64,000 bases of DNA from Chryseobacterium indologenes (GTDB taxonomy: Bacteria > Bacteroidota > Bacteroidia > Flavobacteriales > Weeksellaceae): the NCBI GenBank assembly GCA_016025055.1, contig CP065590.1:3100001-3164000 (forward strand). The letters are read 5' to 3'. Numbering within the stretch: position 1 is the stretch's first letter; each line of letters opens with the position of its first letter. This document shows, one piece after another, positions 28,290 through 37,266 of the stretch. The notes below the pieces were generated by a model. It searched no databases. It was given only the letters and a program-made list of their open reading frames with translations, and was not told the DNA's origin. A program made the translations under genes and the position numbers.

Positions 28290-28319
28290 AATAGCCTGCA
28301 TTTAGCAGGTTATTTTTTT
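28290..28319. terminator. terminator between dedA and a convergent esterase gene
   Basis: AATAGCCTGC (28290-28299) pairs with GCAGGTTATT (28305-28314), with one G-T wobble, followed by T's. It overlaps the last codons and stop of the minus-strand esterase gene. Confidence 0.8.
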
Positions 28320-29179
28320 ATCCATTCCAGAATATTCGGATAGATAATACTGTCTCTTTTCCTTTTGCTGAACAGTCTCGGTACATGCCCTGTTCTTTCC
28401 ATGAAGACAAATTTGTGCGGTATATTCATACTGGTGAGAGCAGAATCCATAGCGATTCCCTGATGCTGATTCACAAGAAAATCCTTATTTCCCTGAAATA
28501 ACAGTGTAGGAACATAGGTAATATTGGCAATAGGGCTGGCTTCTCTAAAAGCTTCAGAAACATTCTTCCGGTCAAAAGGGATTCCAACCACTTTCTGAAT
28601 CGTGGGTGAAGTATATTTGGAGTAAAAAGATTTTAAATAGTCGTGGCTGTAGAAATCGGTCGGGCCACTCAGGGAAATGATTTTTTTGATCTGATGAGGA
28701 TGTTTGTATCCGTATAAAAGAGCAAGATGCCCACCGGCACTTTCTCCCAGAATAATATAATTGTTGGGAAGAAGCTCTGCTTTTTCAGTTAAAGAATTAA
28801 AACGGTCAATGGCCGAGCTGATATCTTCTAGCTGTTGTTTATAGGTTATTTTCTTTTTTTTCGAAACCAGGCGATAGTTCATATTGATACTGGGGATATT
28901 ATTCTTAAAAAGCATTTTCTGAACCTGAATCATGTGTTCTTTTTTACCTAAAGTCCATGCACCTCCGTGTACGATAAGCAGTACCGGAGAATCTACAGGA
29001 TACTCCTTCGGCAGAAAAATATCCATTTTCTGTCTTTTATGGTCTCCGTATTTTAAATTATAGATTTTTTGCTGACCGCTGGGGCCTACCCAAACTCTGA
29101 ATTTCGTATTGCAGGACTGCAGTATGAAGCCAATGCATCCCATAACGAAAAAATGATACCTGAGAATGAGTTTTTTCAT
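28310..29179 (-). CDS. lipoprotein alpha/beta hydrolase (esterase)
   Basis: The 289-residue protein has a lipoprotein signal (GFILQSCNTK), the oxyanion motif VHGGAWTLG and nucleophile GESAGGH. The acid is near FQGNKDFLV and a late His lies in RTGHVPRLF. This is the BD-FAE/hormone-sensitive-lipase-like arrangement. The substrate is unknown. Its stop lies within the shared terminator with dedA. Confidence 0.87.
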   Translation of the reverse strand: MKKLILRYHFFVMGCIGFILQSCNTKFRVWVGPSGQQKIYNLKYGDHKRQKMDIFLPKEYPVDSPVLLIVHGGAWTLGKKEHMIQVQKMLFKNNIPSINMNYRLVSKKKKITYKQQLEDISSAIDRFNSLTEKAELLPNNYIILGESAGGHLALLYGYKHPHQIKKIISLSGPTDFYSHDYLKSFYSKYTSPTIQKVVGIPFDRKNVSEAFREASPIANITYVPTLLFQGNKDFLVNQHQGIAMDSALTSMNIPHKFVFMERTGHVPRLFSKRKRDSIIYPNILEWIKK

Positions 29180-29202
29180 AAGGTAAAAATAAAGAAATAT
29201 TA

Positions 29203-29691
29203 TTACAATTCTTTATTCAAAGCCATTGCGTAGTTGCAGACAGATCGGTTGTATCTGGGCAAATGATGAGAAAGGGCTTTTAAACTTAATGATAATGCTT
29301 CCTTATGTTTTCCGGCTGAAGAAAGAGAAAGAGCTAAAAATGCGTCTACTGCATCATTCAGCTCATCAGAATAATTTGCTTTTTCTTCTCTTAGAATATG
29401 AATGCTTTCCTCTGTTTTTCCATTGTTTCTTAATGTACTTGCCAGCTGTATTCTTGCCCTCCTTCTCCGCAATCCCGATAATCCGGCGTTTATTGCGGCT
29501 CTGTACAAAGGTTCCGCTTCTTTTTCATGTCCCGTTGAGTCATAGGCGCATGCCATTTCGAAGTCAGCAATAGCCTGTGGAACTGAAAATACATTCATAT
29601 GCTCTCTGATCTCTTGAATAAACTCTTCGCTGCGAATACTGCCAAGTCTCAGCCATATATCCTGCAACAGGATTTCCCAGTTTTCATCCAT
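29203..29691 (-). CDS. tetratricopeptide-repeat protein
   Basis: ATG at 29691 (MDENWEILLQDIW) gives 162 residues. A longer frame to 29889 overlaps the DUF808 gene start and is unlikely. TPR-like helices are visible, for example ADFEMACAYDSTGHEKEAEP, RIQLASTLRNNGKTEESIHI and LALSLSSAGKHKEALSLSL. It is a cytoplasmic protein-interaction scaffold with unknown partner. It lies 23 bases upstream of the esterase gene on the same strand. Confidence 0.75.
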   Translation of the reverse strand: MDENWEILLQDIWLRLGSIRSEEFIQEIREHMNVFSVPQAIADFEMACAYDSTGHEKEAEPLYRAAINAGLSGLRRRRARIQLASTLRNNGKTEESIHILREEKANYSDELNDAVDAFLALSLSSAGKHKEALSLSLKALSHHLPRYNRSVCNYAMALNKEL

Positions 29692-29846
29692 TGAATAGAT
29701 TTTAAACAAAGATATAAAATATTGAAACTGAAGTATTACTTTATTGTTCGCATAATTTTCAAAATTATTGTCAATTTGTGAATCCGAAAACGGAATTAAA
29801 TATTTATTTTTGTTGAACTTAACAAAGATTAAAAAATTATTAAAAT

Positions 29847-30728
29847 ATGGCATCAGGCTTTTTTGCAATTTTAGACGATATTGCAGCATTGATGGATGAT
29901 GTAGCAGTTACCAGTAAGATCGCTACCCAGAAAACAGCAGGTATTTTAGGGGATGACCTGGCTGTGAATGCAGAAAAAGCCACGGGCTTTCTTTCTTCAA
30001 GAGAACTTCCTGTTTTATGGGCAATTACCAAAGGGTCTTTTATTAATAAACTGATTATTCTTCCTATAGCATTTCTCTTGAACTGGTTGTACAAACCGGC
30101 TATTGAGATGATTCTTATTCTCGGAGGCTTATATCTTGCGTTCGAAGGAGTAGAAAAAATCATTGAATTCTTATTTCATCGTTCCAAAAAAGGACATGAA
30201 GTAATCAAAGAAAGTACGGAAGAAGAAAATTCAGAAGTTTCTGAGAAAGCTAAAATAAATTCAGCGATCAGAACCGATTTTATTTTATCTATTGAAATTG
30301 TAATTATTGCCCTGGGAACGGTAATCCAGCAGGAACATCCGCTTCTTACACAGATTCTTACCGTAACTTTTGTTTCATTTATTGCGACAGTAGGGGTGTA
30401 CGGAATTGTTGCCCTTATTGTAAGAATGGATGACGCGGGCTTTAGCTTAATCAGAAAAAGCCATGATAAAGGTTTCTTTTCAAAGCTTGGGCATTTACTG
30501 GTGAAAGCATTACCGGTAATTATTAAACTGTTGGGAATCGTAGGAACAATTGCCTTAATATTAGTTTCCGGAGGTATTTTCGCTCACAATATTCATTATT
30601 TGCATGACCTTCTTCCAAGCTGGCCATCAACGCTTAAAGAGTTTACATTCGGAATTATAGGCGGATTGGCTGCAGTGGCTGTGTTCACCGTAGGAAAAGC
30701 AATCTATTCGTTGGTAGCAAAGAAATAA
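29847..30728 (+). CDS. DUF808 inner-membrane protein (YedI-like)
   Basis: The 293-residue protein begins with the typical DUF808 segment FFAILDDIAALMDDVAVTSK, followed by KTAGILGDDLAVNAEKATGF, and has five or six membrane helices. The function of DUF808/YedI is not established. A TATTTTTG-like element lies near 29804-29811 but without a well-spaced TTG. A strong terminator follows. Confidence 0.88.
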   Translation: MASGFFAILDDIAALMDDVAVTSKIATQKTAGILGDDLAVNAEKATGFLSSRELPVLWAITKGSFINKLIILPIAFLLNWLYKPAIEMILILGGLYLAFEGVEKIIEFLFHRSKKGHEVIKESTEEENSEVSEKAKINSAIRTDFILSIEIVIIALGTVIQQEHPLLTQILTVTFVSFIATVGVYGIVALIVRMDDAGFSLIRKSHDKGFFSKLGHLLVKALPVIIKLLGIVGTIALILVSGGIFAHNIHYLHDLLPSWPSTLKEFTFGIIGGLAAVAVFTVGKAIYSLVAKK

Positions 30729-30753
30729 AAACAGAATTAGAATTAAATAACCA

Positions 30754-30787
30754 AAAAACCTGTATTCGAAAGAATGCAGGTTTTTTA
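30754..30787 (+). terminator. terminator of the DUF808 gene, GAAA tetraloop
   Basis: A 15-bp stem (30754-30768 with 30773-30787, one G-T wobble) closes a GAAA tetraloop and ends in a T6 run. Confidence 0.92.
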
Positions 30788-30825
30788 TGGTCTGGCTTAA
30801 AGGTCATTTTGAAACTTTAAACACA

Positions 30826-30855
30826 AAAAAGAGACTTGTAAAAGTCTCTTTTTTA
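30826..30855. terminator. dnaJ terminator
   Basis: A perfect 13-bp stem (30826-30838 with 30843-30855) with loop GTAA lies just after the minus-strand dnaJ stop, with A- and T-runs on the two sides. Confidence 0.9.
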
Positions 30856-30857
30856 TA

Positions 30858-31977
30858 TTAATTGAATAAATCTTTTACTTTATCAAAAAAAGTTTTTTCC
30901 TTTCCGGACGGTTCTGCAACCATTTCTCCGCTGGACATCTGATTTTCGAAGAAGTCTTTTTGCTCTTTTGTAAGCTTTTGTGGAGTCCAGACATTGATAT
31001 GAATAAACATATCACCTTTTCCATAGCTGTCAATACTTGGAAGTCCCTTTCCGGCAAGTCTTAAGATCTTTCCGGACTGTGTTCCCGGATCAACCGTAAT
31101 TTTTACTTTTCCGCCTACTGTAGGAATTTCTTTTTTAGTTCCTAAAGCTGCTTCAGCAAATGAAATGTACAATTCCTGGTGAAGATTATCGCCTTCTCTT
31201 TTGATCGTTTGGTCAACCTCTTCTTCAATAATCACCAATAGATCCCCAGGAGTTCCTCCAAAAGGAGCATCATTTCCTTTTCCTCTTACATTAAGCTGGA
31301 TTCCGTCTCTTGCTCCTGCAGGAATATTGATGGTGATTTCTTCCTCATCTTTTATCAGACCCTGTGCATTAGCGCCGGCTGGAATTTTATCAGCAACTTT
31401 TCCGATTCCCTGACATGTGGAACATGTTGTTTGAGTTTGCATCTGACCAAACATGGTATTCATTACTTTTAATTGAACACCGGAACCGTTACAGGTAGGA
31501 CATGTTTTTGAAGTTGCCCCTTCGGCCATCTTCATTTTTTTTTACTTTAATGGTCTTGTGAGTTCCGTTTACCATTTCCTCAAGATTCAGCTTGATTCTG
31601 ATTCGTAAATTAGAACCTTTCACCTGCTGGCGTCCGCCGCCGCCAAAGCCGCCTCCTCCGAAGCTACCGCCGAAAATATCTCCAAACTGGCTGAAAATAT
31701 CCTCCATGTTCATTCCGCCTCCGAAGCCACCGCCTCCGAAGCCGCCGTTTCCACCCATTCCTGCGTGGCCGAACTGGTCGTATCTGGCGCGTTTCTGATC
31801 GTCGCTTAATACCTCATAGGCCTCAGCTGCTTCTTTGAATTTTTCTTCAGCCTCTTTGTCACCGGGATTTTTATCCGGGTGATATTTGATGGCCATTTTA
31901 CGGTATGACTTCTTTATTTCGTCGGCTGATGCAGATTTACTGATCTCAAGAACCTCGTAATAATCTCTTTTTGACAT
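30858..31977 (-). CDS. dnaJ: chaperone DnaJ, frameshifted
   Basis: This co-chaperone stimulates DnaK ATPase. It has an N-terminal J domain with the HPD motif (KYHPDKNPG), a Gly/Phe-rich linker (31620-31760), a zinc domain ([16 protein letters not shown]) and a C-terminal substrate domain. As written the frame breaks at a T9 run (31535-31543, A9 on the coding strand). Removing one base restores 372 residues. Two of the usual four CxxCxGxG repeats are visible in the recovered part. It lies 101 bases downstream of grpE. Confidence 0.9.
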
Positions 31978-31991
31978 GACAATTTTATAAT

Positions 31992-32077
31992 TGATTATTG
32001 ATAAATGATAAAAGATACTTTAAAATTTAATAAGTGAATATTCATCCATTATCACTCATCATTTATCATTTATGAAT
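31992..32077. repeat. TGATAAA heptad repeats in the grpE-dnaJ gap
   Basis: TGATTAT, TGATAAA, TGATAAA (31992-32012) are consecutive 7-mers. The complementary phrase ATCATTTATCATTTAT occurs at 32058-32073, so the two ends can form a long imperfect stem. Confidence 0.5.
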
Positions 32078-32078
32078 T

Positions 32079-32614
32079 TTAGTTTCCTGTTACTACTTTT
32101 GCAAAACGAATCACTTTATCATTTAAAGTATATCCCGTTTCAATAACGTCTACGATTTTTCCTTTTAAATCTTCTGATGGAGCAGGAATTTGAGTGATAG
32201 CCTCATGGAAATCAACGTTAAAGCTGTCACCAGCTTTTACTTCCATTGCTTTCAGTCCTTTTTCAGTAAGTTTATTTTTGAATTTCTGATAGATCAATTC
32301 TACTCCTTGCAAATCAGCCGGATTTCCGTTTTTAGCGATTTCTTTTAATGCTCTTTCGAAATCATCTAAAACACCCAGCATAGAAACCATCATGTCCTGA
32401 TTGGCATACTGGAAAAATTCCATCTTTTCTTTAGATGTTCTTTTTTATAGTTTTCGAACTCAGCATACAGTCTGATGTAACGGTCTTTTTCTTCTGCCAA
32501 AAGTTCTTCCGCAGAAGGAGTCGCTGTCACATTGTCCTGAGACGTTGCTTCGTTCTGAACGTTGTTTTCTTCCTGATTATTGATGCTTTCTTCGTTAATA
32601 TCCTGGTTTTCCAT
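32079..32614 (-). CDS. grpE: nucleotide exchange factor GrpE, frameshifted
   Basis: GrpE releases ADP from DnaK. The acidic, disordered N-terminus (MENQDINEESINNQEENN) is followed by a coiled-coil segment (EEKDRYIRLYAEFENYKK) and the beta-wing domain (GDSFNVDFHEAITQIPAP). The frame breaks at a T6 run (32441-32446). One more A on the coding strand restores NYKKRTSKEKMEFFQYAN and a 178-residue protein of normal length. It precedes dnaJ on the same strand. Confidence 0.9.
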
Positions 32615-32741
32615 AATTCAATATTTATTTACTGAATTGTTTGACAAAAGGTCTGCCAAATAAAAAAATCAGGACATTAAGTCAGAAAATGAAAATTCAG
32701 GGTAAAAATTGAAAGTTGAAGTTGAAAATTTCTGATACTTT

Positions 32742-34079
32742 TTATTGTTCACCTGTGAATGTCTGATAGAGCAGATAAAGGTTTAAAACAATGATGATAG
32801 CAGAGATAATCCAGACACAGATTTTCAGGAAAGGTTTATTCACAAATTCTCCCATCTTCGCTTTATCATTGGTAAACATCACCAAAGGAACAACGGCAAA
32901 ACTCAATTGCATCGATAAAATGACCTGACTTAAAACCAATAATTCTGTGGTGCCTTTTTCGCCATATAGAATAGCCACAATTAATGCGGGAACAACGGCG
33001 ATAAGTCTGGTGATTAATCTCCTTAACCATGGTTTTAATCTGATATTCAGAAAACCCTCCATTACGATTTGTCCGGCAAGAGTCCCGGTAAGTGTAGAAT
33101 TTTGTCCTGAAGCTAATAAAGCGATAGCAAATGCAATACTTGCCATGGAGGCCCCTAAAATAGGAGTCAACATTTTATAAGCGTCATGAATGTCTGCAAC
33201 ATGCTCGTTGCCTGTCGTATGGAATGTGGCAGCAGATAAGATTAATATGGCTCCGTTGATGAAAAAAGCCAGCATCAATGATACGGTACTGTCTAAAGTC
33301 GCAAATTTGATCGCCTCTTTTTTCCCCTCCCTGTCACGGGTATAATCACGGGTCTGAATAATACTGCTGTGGAGGTACAGGTTGTGAGGCATGACGGTAG
33401 CTCCCAGAATTCCAATGGCGATGTAAAGCATAGCCGGATTCTGTATAACTTCTTTCTGAGGAACCAGTCCTCCCAGGATTTCATTGACAGCGGGTTTTGA
33501 AATGACAATTTCATAAGCAAAACAAGCGAGAATAATGAAAATAAGACCACCTACAATACTTTCTATCCACCTGAAACCTTTAGCCTGAAGCAAAAGGATG
33601 ACCAAAACATCTACGGTGGTGATGACAATTCCCCAGGTGAGAGGAATGTGAAAAAGAAGGTTGAGTGCAATGGCGGATCCAATAACTTCTGCAAGGTCAC
33701 AGGCGGCAATGGCTATTTCACACAAGATCCAAAGAATAAAATTAGTGGTCGGGCTAAAGTGGTCTCTGCAGGCTTGTGCCAAATCTCTTTCTGTAGCCAC
33801 TCCAAGTTTTACCGACAAATGCTGTAAAACCATGGCAAAAATATTAGAAATCAGGATCACTGAAAGTAGAGTGTACCCGAACTGCGCCCCTCCGGCAATG
33901 TCGGTAGCCCAGTTTCCGGGATCCATATATCCTACGGCAATCATTAAACCAGGGCCTGTAAATGCCAGATATTTCCTCCAGAATGATCCGTTTTTGGGAA
34001 CTTTTATGGAAGAATAAACCTCTGATAGAGAATGATCTGTTTTATCTTGTCGCCATGCGCTTTTTAAATTGAAACTCAT
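32742..34079 (-). CDS. Nramp-family divalent metal transporter
   Basis: This proton-coupled Mn/Fe importer has 445 residues and about eleven helices. The metal-binding motif DPGNWATD in helix 1 and the MPHNLYLHSS motif in helix 6 are both intact, as required for transport. MntH is the probable orthologue. It lies upstream of no other minus-strand partner except grpE-dnaJ, 127 bases away. Confidence 0.93.
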   Translation of the reverse strand: MSFNLKSAWRQDKTDHSLSEVYSSIKVPKNGSFWRKYLAFTGPGLMIAVGYMDPGNWATDIAGGAQFGYTLLSVILISNIFAMVLQHLSVKLGVATERDLAQACRDHFSPTTNFILWILCEIAIAACDLAEVIGSAIALNLLFHIPLTWGIVITTVDVLVILLLQAKGFRWIESIVGGLIFIILACFAYEIVISKPAVNEILGGLVPQKEVIQNPAMLYIAIGILGATVMPHNLYLHSSIIQTRDYTRDREGKKEAIKFATLDSTVSLMLAFFINGAILILSAATFHTTGNEHVADIHDAYKMLTPILGASMASIAFAIALLASGQNSTLTGTLAGQIVMEGFLNIRLKPWLRRLITRLIAVVPALIVAILYGEKGTTELLVLSQVILSMQLSFAVVPLVMFTNDKAKMGEFVNKPFLKICVWIISAIIIVLNLYLLYQTFTGEQ

Positions 34080-34144
34080 AAATGTTAGAAATGACTAACA
34101 AATTTAATTAAATAAATGTAAACACAAAAATCAGAGCATGAAAA

Positions 34145-34170
34145 AATCCCGGAAAATGCTTTCCGGGATT
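34145..34170 (-). terminator. terminator of the DUF937-OmpA gene
   Basis: AATCCCGGAAA (34145-34155) pairs with TTTCCGGGATT (34160-34170), followed on the minus strand by a T-run. Confidence 0.88.
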
Positions 34171-34192
34171 CTATTTTTATTGATTCTAAAGA

Positions 34193-35530
34193 TTATTTTG
34201 AGAATCTTACAGACATTTTTCTGTCAGAAGCTCTTTCAGCATCAGAAGCTTTAGCATCTACAGTAGCAAATTTGCTTCCGTATCCTTCAGCTCCAAGTAC
34301 TTGTGCTCCAACGCCTGCTTTAGCTAAAGCAGCTTTGATAAAGTCTGCTCTTGCCTGAGATAATTTTACGTTGGAAGCTTCGTTTCCTGTTTTATCAGTA
34401 TATCCGCCGATTTTGATTTTAGCGTCAGGGAAAGCCTTTAGGATAGCCACTAGGTTATCCAATTGTCCTTGCGAACCAGCTTCCAGTTCAGTAGAACTTC
34501 CCATTTTGAAGTTTACATGATCAAAATCGTACCATTTATCCTTCAAAGCTGAATCATCAGCGGCATTTTTATAACCGTCAGATTTCAGGAAAGCAATCAT
34601 CTGATCTTCCATTCCACCTTTATAACCTTTTAACATTACACCGTTCAGATCAATGTTTTCATCGGTTCTTGTTGCAGGTGTTGCGGTAGAAGTTGATGGA
34701 GCTGTTGTGGCAGAAGAGTCAACACCGGACGCTGCAGTTCCTGTAGAATCAGTGGTCGTCGTCGTTGTAGTGGTCGTCTGCTTTTTCTCGCACTGTTTCC
34801 ATAAGAAATACCCGGCTGCAATTAACAATAAAAGCGGAAGTAACCATTTCCAGATTGACCCTCCGCCTTGATTGTTATTATTGTTGTTATTGAATTGCTC
34901 TCTGATTTCTCTTGCTCCTTCTGAAACATTTTCTCTGGCTGTTGCAACACCTTCAGAGATATTGTCTTTAGCCGTGGAAGTTACTGAAGAAACAGTTTCT
35001 TTAGCCTGTCCAAACCAATTCTCAGCTCCTAATCCAAAAGAAGCTAAAGAAAGACCTGCCGGCAATAGAGAAGAAATAATGCCTTTCTGGTCATTCAGTA
35101 AGCTGGAAATACCCGAAGCACCCAAATTGTTGTCTGCTGCGTATTTTCCTACAGTGCCTACTGTAGCCCCGGTCACCAGGTTTAACAAAGAACCTGCAGA
35201 ATTGTTGCTGATTCCTGAAAAACTGGCAATGGAATTTACTAATCCTCCTACCTTATCTCCAAAAAGAGTAGTTAGCAAGTTGGTAATAATAGGGTTACTG
35301 GAAGATCCTCCTAATAAATTCCCTAAAATACCACTTGAAGAGGCTTTCGTAATAGCATCCACAACACCAGGATTGTTTGCGTTATTGGCCAATCCACCTA
35401 CAACAGCAGGTAATAAGCCACCAATTGCTTTAGAAATTCCGGATTCGCTTTCTCCAAACTGTGATGCAGCCTGTGAAACCAAAGCGGGACCTAATTGTCC
35501 TTTAATTAAATCAATGACATTTAAAGACAT
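34193..35530 (-). CDS. DUF937 and OmpA domain protein
   Basis: The 445-residue protein has an N-terminal DUF937 (YidB-like) domain rich in Gly, Asn and Ser (about 1-180), a helical linker and one membrane helix (WKWLLPLLLLIAAGYFLW). A Thr/Ser-rich spacer with a run of nine Thr leads to a C-terminal OmpA peptidoglycan-binding domain (KIGGYTDKTGNEASNVKLSQ). No cleavable signal is seen, so the DUF937 part would be cytoplasmic and the OmpA part periplasmic. The function is unknown. Confidence 0.85.
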   Translation of the reverse strand: MSLNVIDLIKGQLGPALVSQAASQFGESESGISKAIGGLLPAVVGGLANNANNPGVVDAITKASSSGILGNLLGGSSSNPIITNLLTTLFGDKVGGLVNSIASFSGISNNSAGSLLNLVTGATVGTVGKYAADNNLGASGISSLLNDQKGIISSLLPAGLSLASFGLGAENWFGQAKETVSSVTSTAKDNISEGVATARENVSEGAREIREQFNNNNNNNQGGGSIWKWLLPLLLLIAAGYFLWKQCEKKQTTTTTTTTTDSTGTAASGVDSSATTAPSTSTATPATRTDENIDLNGVMLKGYKGGMEDQMIAFLKSDGYKNAADDSALKDKWYDFDHVNFKMGSSTELEAGSQGQLDNLVAILKAFPDAKIKIGGYTDKTGNEASNVKLSQARADFIKAALAKAGVGAQVLGAEGYGSKFATVDAKASDAERASDRKMSVRFSK

Positions 35531-35646
35531 AATAAATTTTTTTAGATTAATGTTGAGATAAATTTAAAAAAAAATCTGTCCAAATGTCACTTTTTTTTGA
35601 ATATTTCTTTAAAAAATAATGAAGTTTTTAAAAATCACTAAATTTA

Positions 35647-37122
35647 TTAGTAAGCTTTTGCGAATAATACACGTCTTTTTGATGGTTTTCCGGAAACCAA
35701 AGAAATACCTTCTTCTACATCATTATCCAGAGGAATACATCTGATGGTAGCTTTGGTTTCGTCTTTTATTTGCTCTTCTTCTTCTGCAGTACCATCCCAA
35801 TGTGCATAGATGAAGCCTCCTTTTTCTTCTAAAACCTTTTTAAATTCTTCATAGGTATCCACTTTTGTGATGTTTTCTTTTCTGTAATTGAAGGCTTTAT
35901 TGTAAATATCCTGTTGGATTGTTTTTAATAATTCTTCAATATAAGAATCGATTCCCTCAATAGAACGCACTTCTTTGGTAAGATTGTCTCTTCTTGCAAT
36001 TTCTACAGAATTGTTTTCAAGATCTCTTGGGCCCATAGCGATTCTTACAGGAACACCTTTCAATTCATATTCTGCAAATTTCCAACCTGGTTTGTTCTGA
36101 GTATCATCATCAAATTTAACAGAAATACCTTTTGCTTTAAGCTTAGCCTGAATATCCAGTGCCACTTCGCTGATCTGGTTCAGCTGCTCTTCACCTTTAA
36201 AGATAGGAACTATAACGACCTGAATCGGCGCAAGGGTCGGTGGCAATACCAATCCGAAATCGTCAGAATGCGTCATGATCAAAGCTCCCATCAGACGGGT
36301 AGACGTTCCCCATGAGGTTGCCCAAGCATATTCCTGTTTTCCTTCTCTGTTGGTAAATTTTACGTCAAATGCTTTTGCAAAATTCTGACCCAGGAAGTGA
36401 GAAGTCCCTGCCTGAAGTGCTTTTCCGTCCTGCATTAATGCTTCAATACAATACGTTTCATCTGCACCGGCAAATCTTTCCGATGGAGTTTTCAATCCCT
36501 TAACAACAGGCATAGCCATGAATTTTTCTGCAAAATCAGCATATACATCATTCATTTTTTCTGCTTCTTCCACTGCTTCTTCTTTCGTAGCATGAGCAGT
36601 GTGACCTTCCTGCCACAAAAATTCTGCTGTTCTTAGGAACAAACGGGTTCTCATCTCCCAACGCACAACATTTGCCCATTGATTGATCAATATCGGTAAA
36701 TCTCTATAAGATTGAATCCAGTTTTTGTAAGTATTCCAGATGATTGCTTCAGAAGTAGGACGAACGATCAGCTCTTCTTCCAATTTTGCATCAGGGTCCA
36801 CGATAAGTTTATGAGGATTATCAGGATCTGTTTTTAGTCTGTAGTGCGTTACTACAGCACATTCTTTTGCAAAACCTTCTGCATTTTTTTCCTCGGCCTC
36901 AAATAAGCTTTTGGGCACAAAAAGCGGGAAGTATGCATTAACGTGACCAGTTTCTTTGAATCTTTTGTCCATTTCATCACGCATTTTTTCCCAGATTGCA
37001 TAGCCGTATGGTTTGATGACCATAGATCCACGCACTCCTGAATTTTCAGCTAAGTCAGCTTTTACAACCAGCTCATTATACCATTTGCTGTAATCTTCGC
37101 TTCTTGAGGTTAATTTTGCCAT
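35647..37122 (-). CDS. proS: prolyl-tRNA synthetase (eukaryote/archaeal-like form)
   Basis: This class II synthetase charges tRNA-Pro. The 491-residue length, the motif-2 region [20 protein letters not shown], the [20 protein letters not shown] segment and the anticodon-binding domain ([11 protein letters not shown]) match the short ProS type that lacks the bacterial editing insertion. It ends in a Tyr (AKAY), as is common in this form. Confidence 0.96.
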   Translation of the reverse strand: MAKLTSRSEDYSKWYNELVVKADLAENSGVRGSMVIKPYGYAIWEKMRDEMDKRFKETGHVNAYFPLFVPKSLFEAEEKNAEGFAKECAVVTHYRLKTDPDNPHKLIVDPDAKLEEELIVRPTSEAIIWNTYKNWIQSYRDLPILINQWANVVRWEMRTRLFLRTAEFLWQEGHTAHATKEEAVEEAEKMNDVYADFAEKFMAMPVVKGLKTPSERFAGADETYCIEALMQDGKALQAGTSHFLGQNFAKAFDVKFTNREGKQEYAWATSWGTSTRLMGALIMTHSDDFGLVLPPTLAPIQVVIVPIFKGEEQLNQISEVALDIQAKLKAKGISVKFDDDTQNKPGWKFAEYELKGVPVRIAMGPRDLENNSVEIARRDNLTKEVRSIEGIDSYIEELLKTIQQDIYNKAFNYRKENITKVDTYEEFKKVLEEKGGFIYAHWDGTAEEEEQIKDETKATIRCIPLDNDVEEGISLVSGKPSKRRVLFAKAY

Positions 37123-37171
37123 TATCTTTTAAAATTTTTTTAACTTTTGTACAATATTGTTATCTAAAAAT

Positions 37172-37198
37172 AAAAATCTATTTTTGATAGATTTTTTT
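37172..37198. terminator. terminator-like hairpin in a divergent promoter region
   Basis: AAAAATCTAT (37172-37181) pairs with ATAGATTTTT (37187-37196), followed by T's. It lies between proS (minus) and the Gly/Trp lipoprotein gene (plus), that is, upstream of both. It may insulate the two genes or sit in a 5' leader. Confidence 0.55.
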
Positions 37199-37266
37199 AC
37201 CGGTATTTTGGTACATTTTTGGTACAGATTGCAAATATAATTTAAATTAAAAATTTTTACGTTATC

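Noticed and set aside
27579..28343. Longer DedA protein ending at 28343
   Set aside because: Its tail would read through the terminator hairpin and into the convergent gene; a one-base correction ends the protein at 28276 before the hairpin.
31592..31798. Proline-rich plus-strand reading frame
   Set aside because: It is the antisense of the Gly/Phe-rich linker of DnaJ.
34653..35561. Long plus-strand reading frames rich in Val and Pro
   Set aside because: They are antisense to the DUF937-OmpA gene and reflect its composition.
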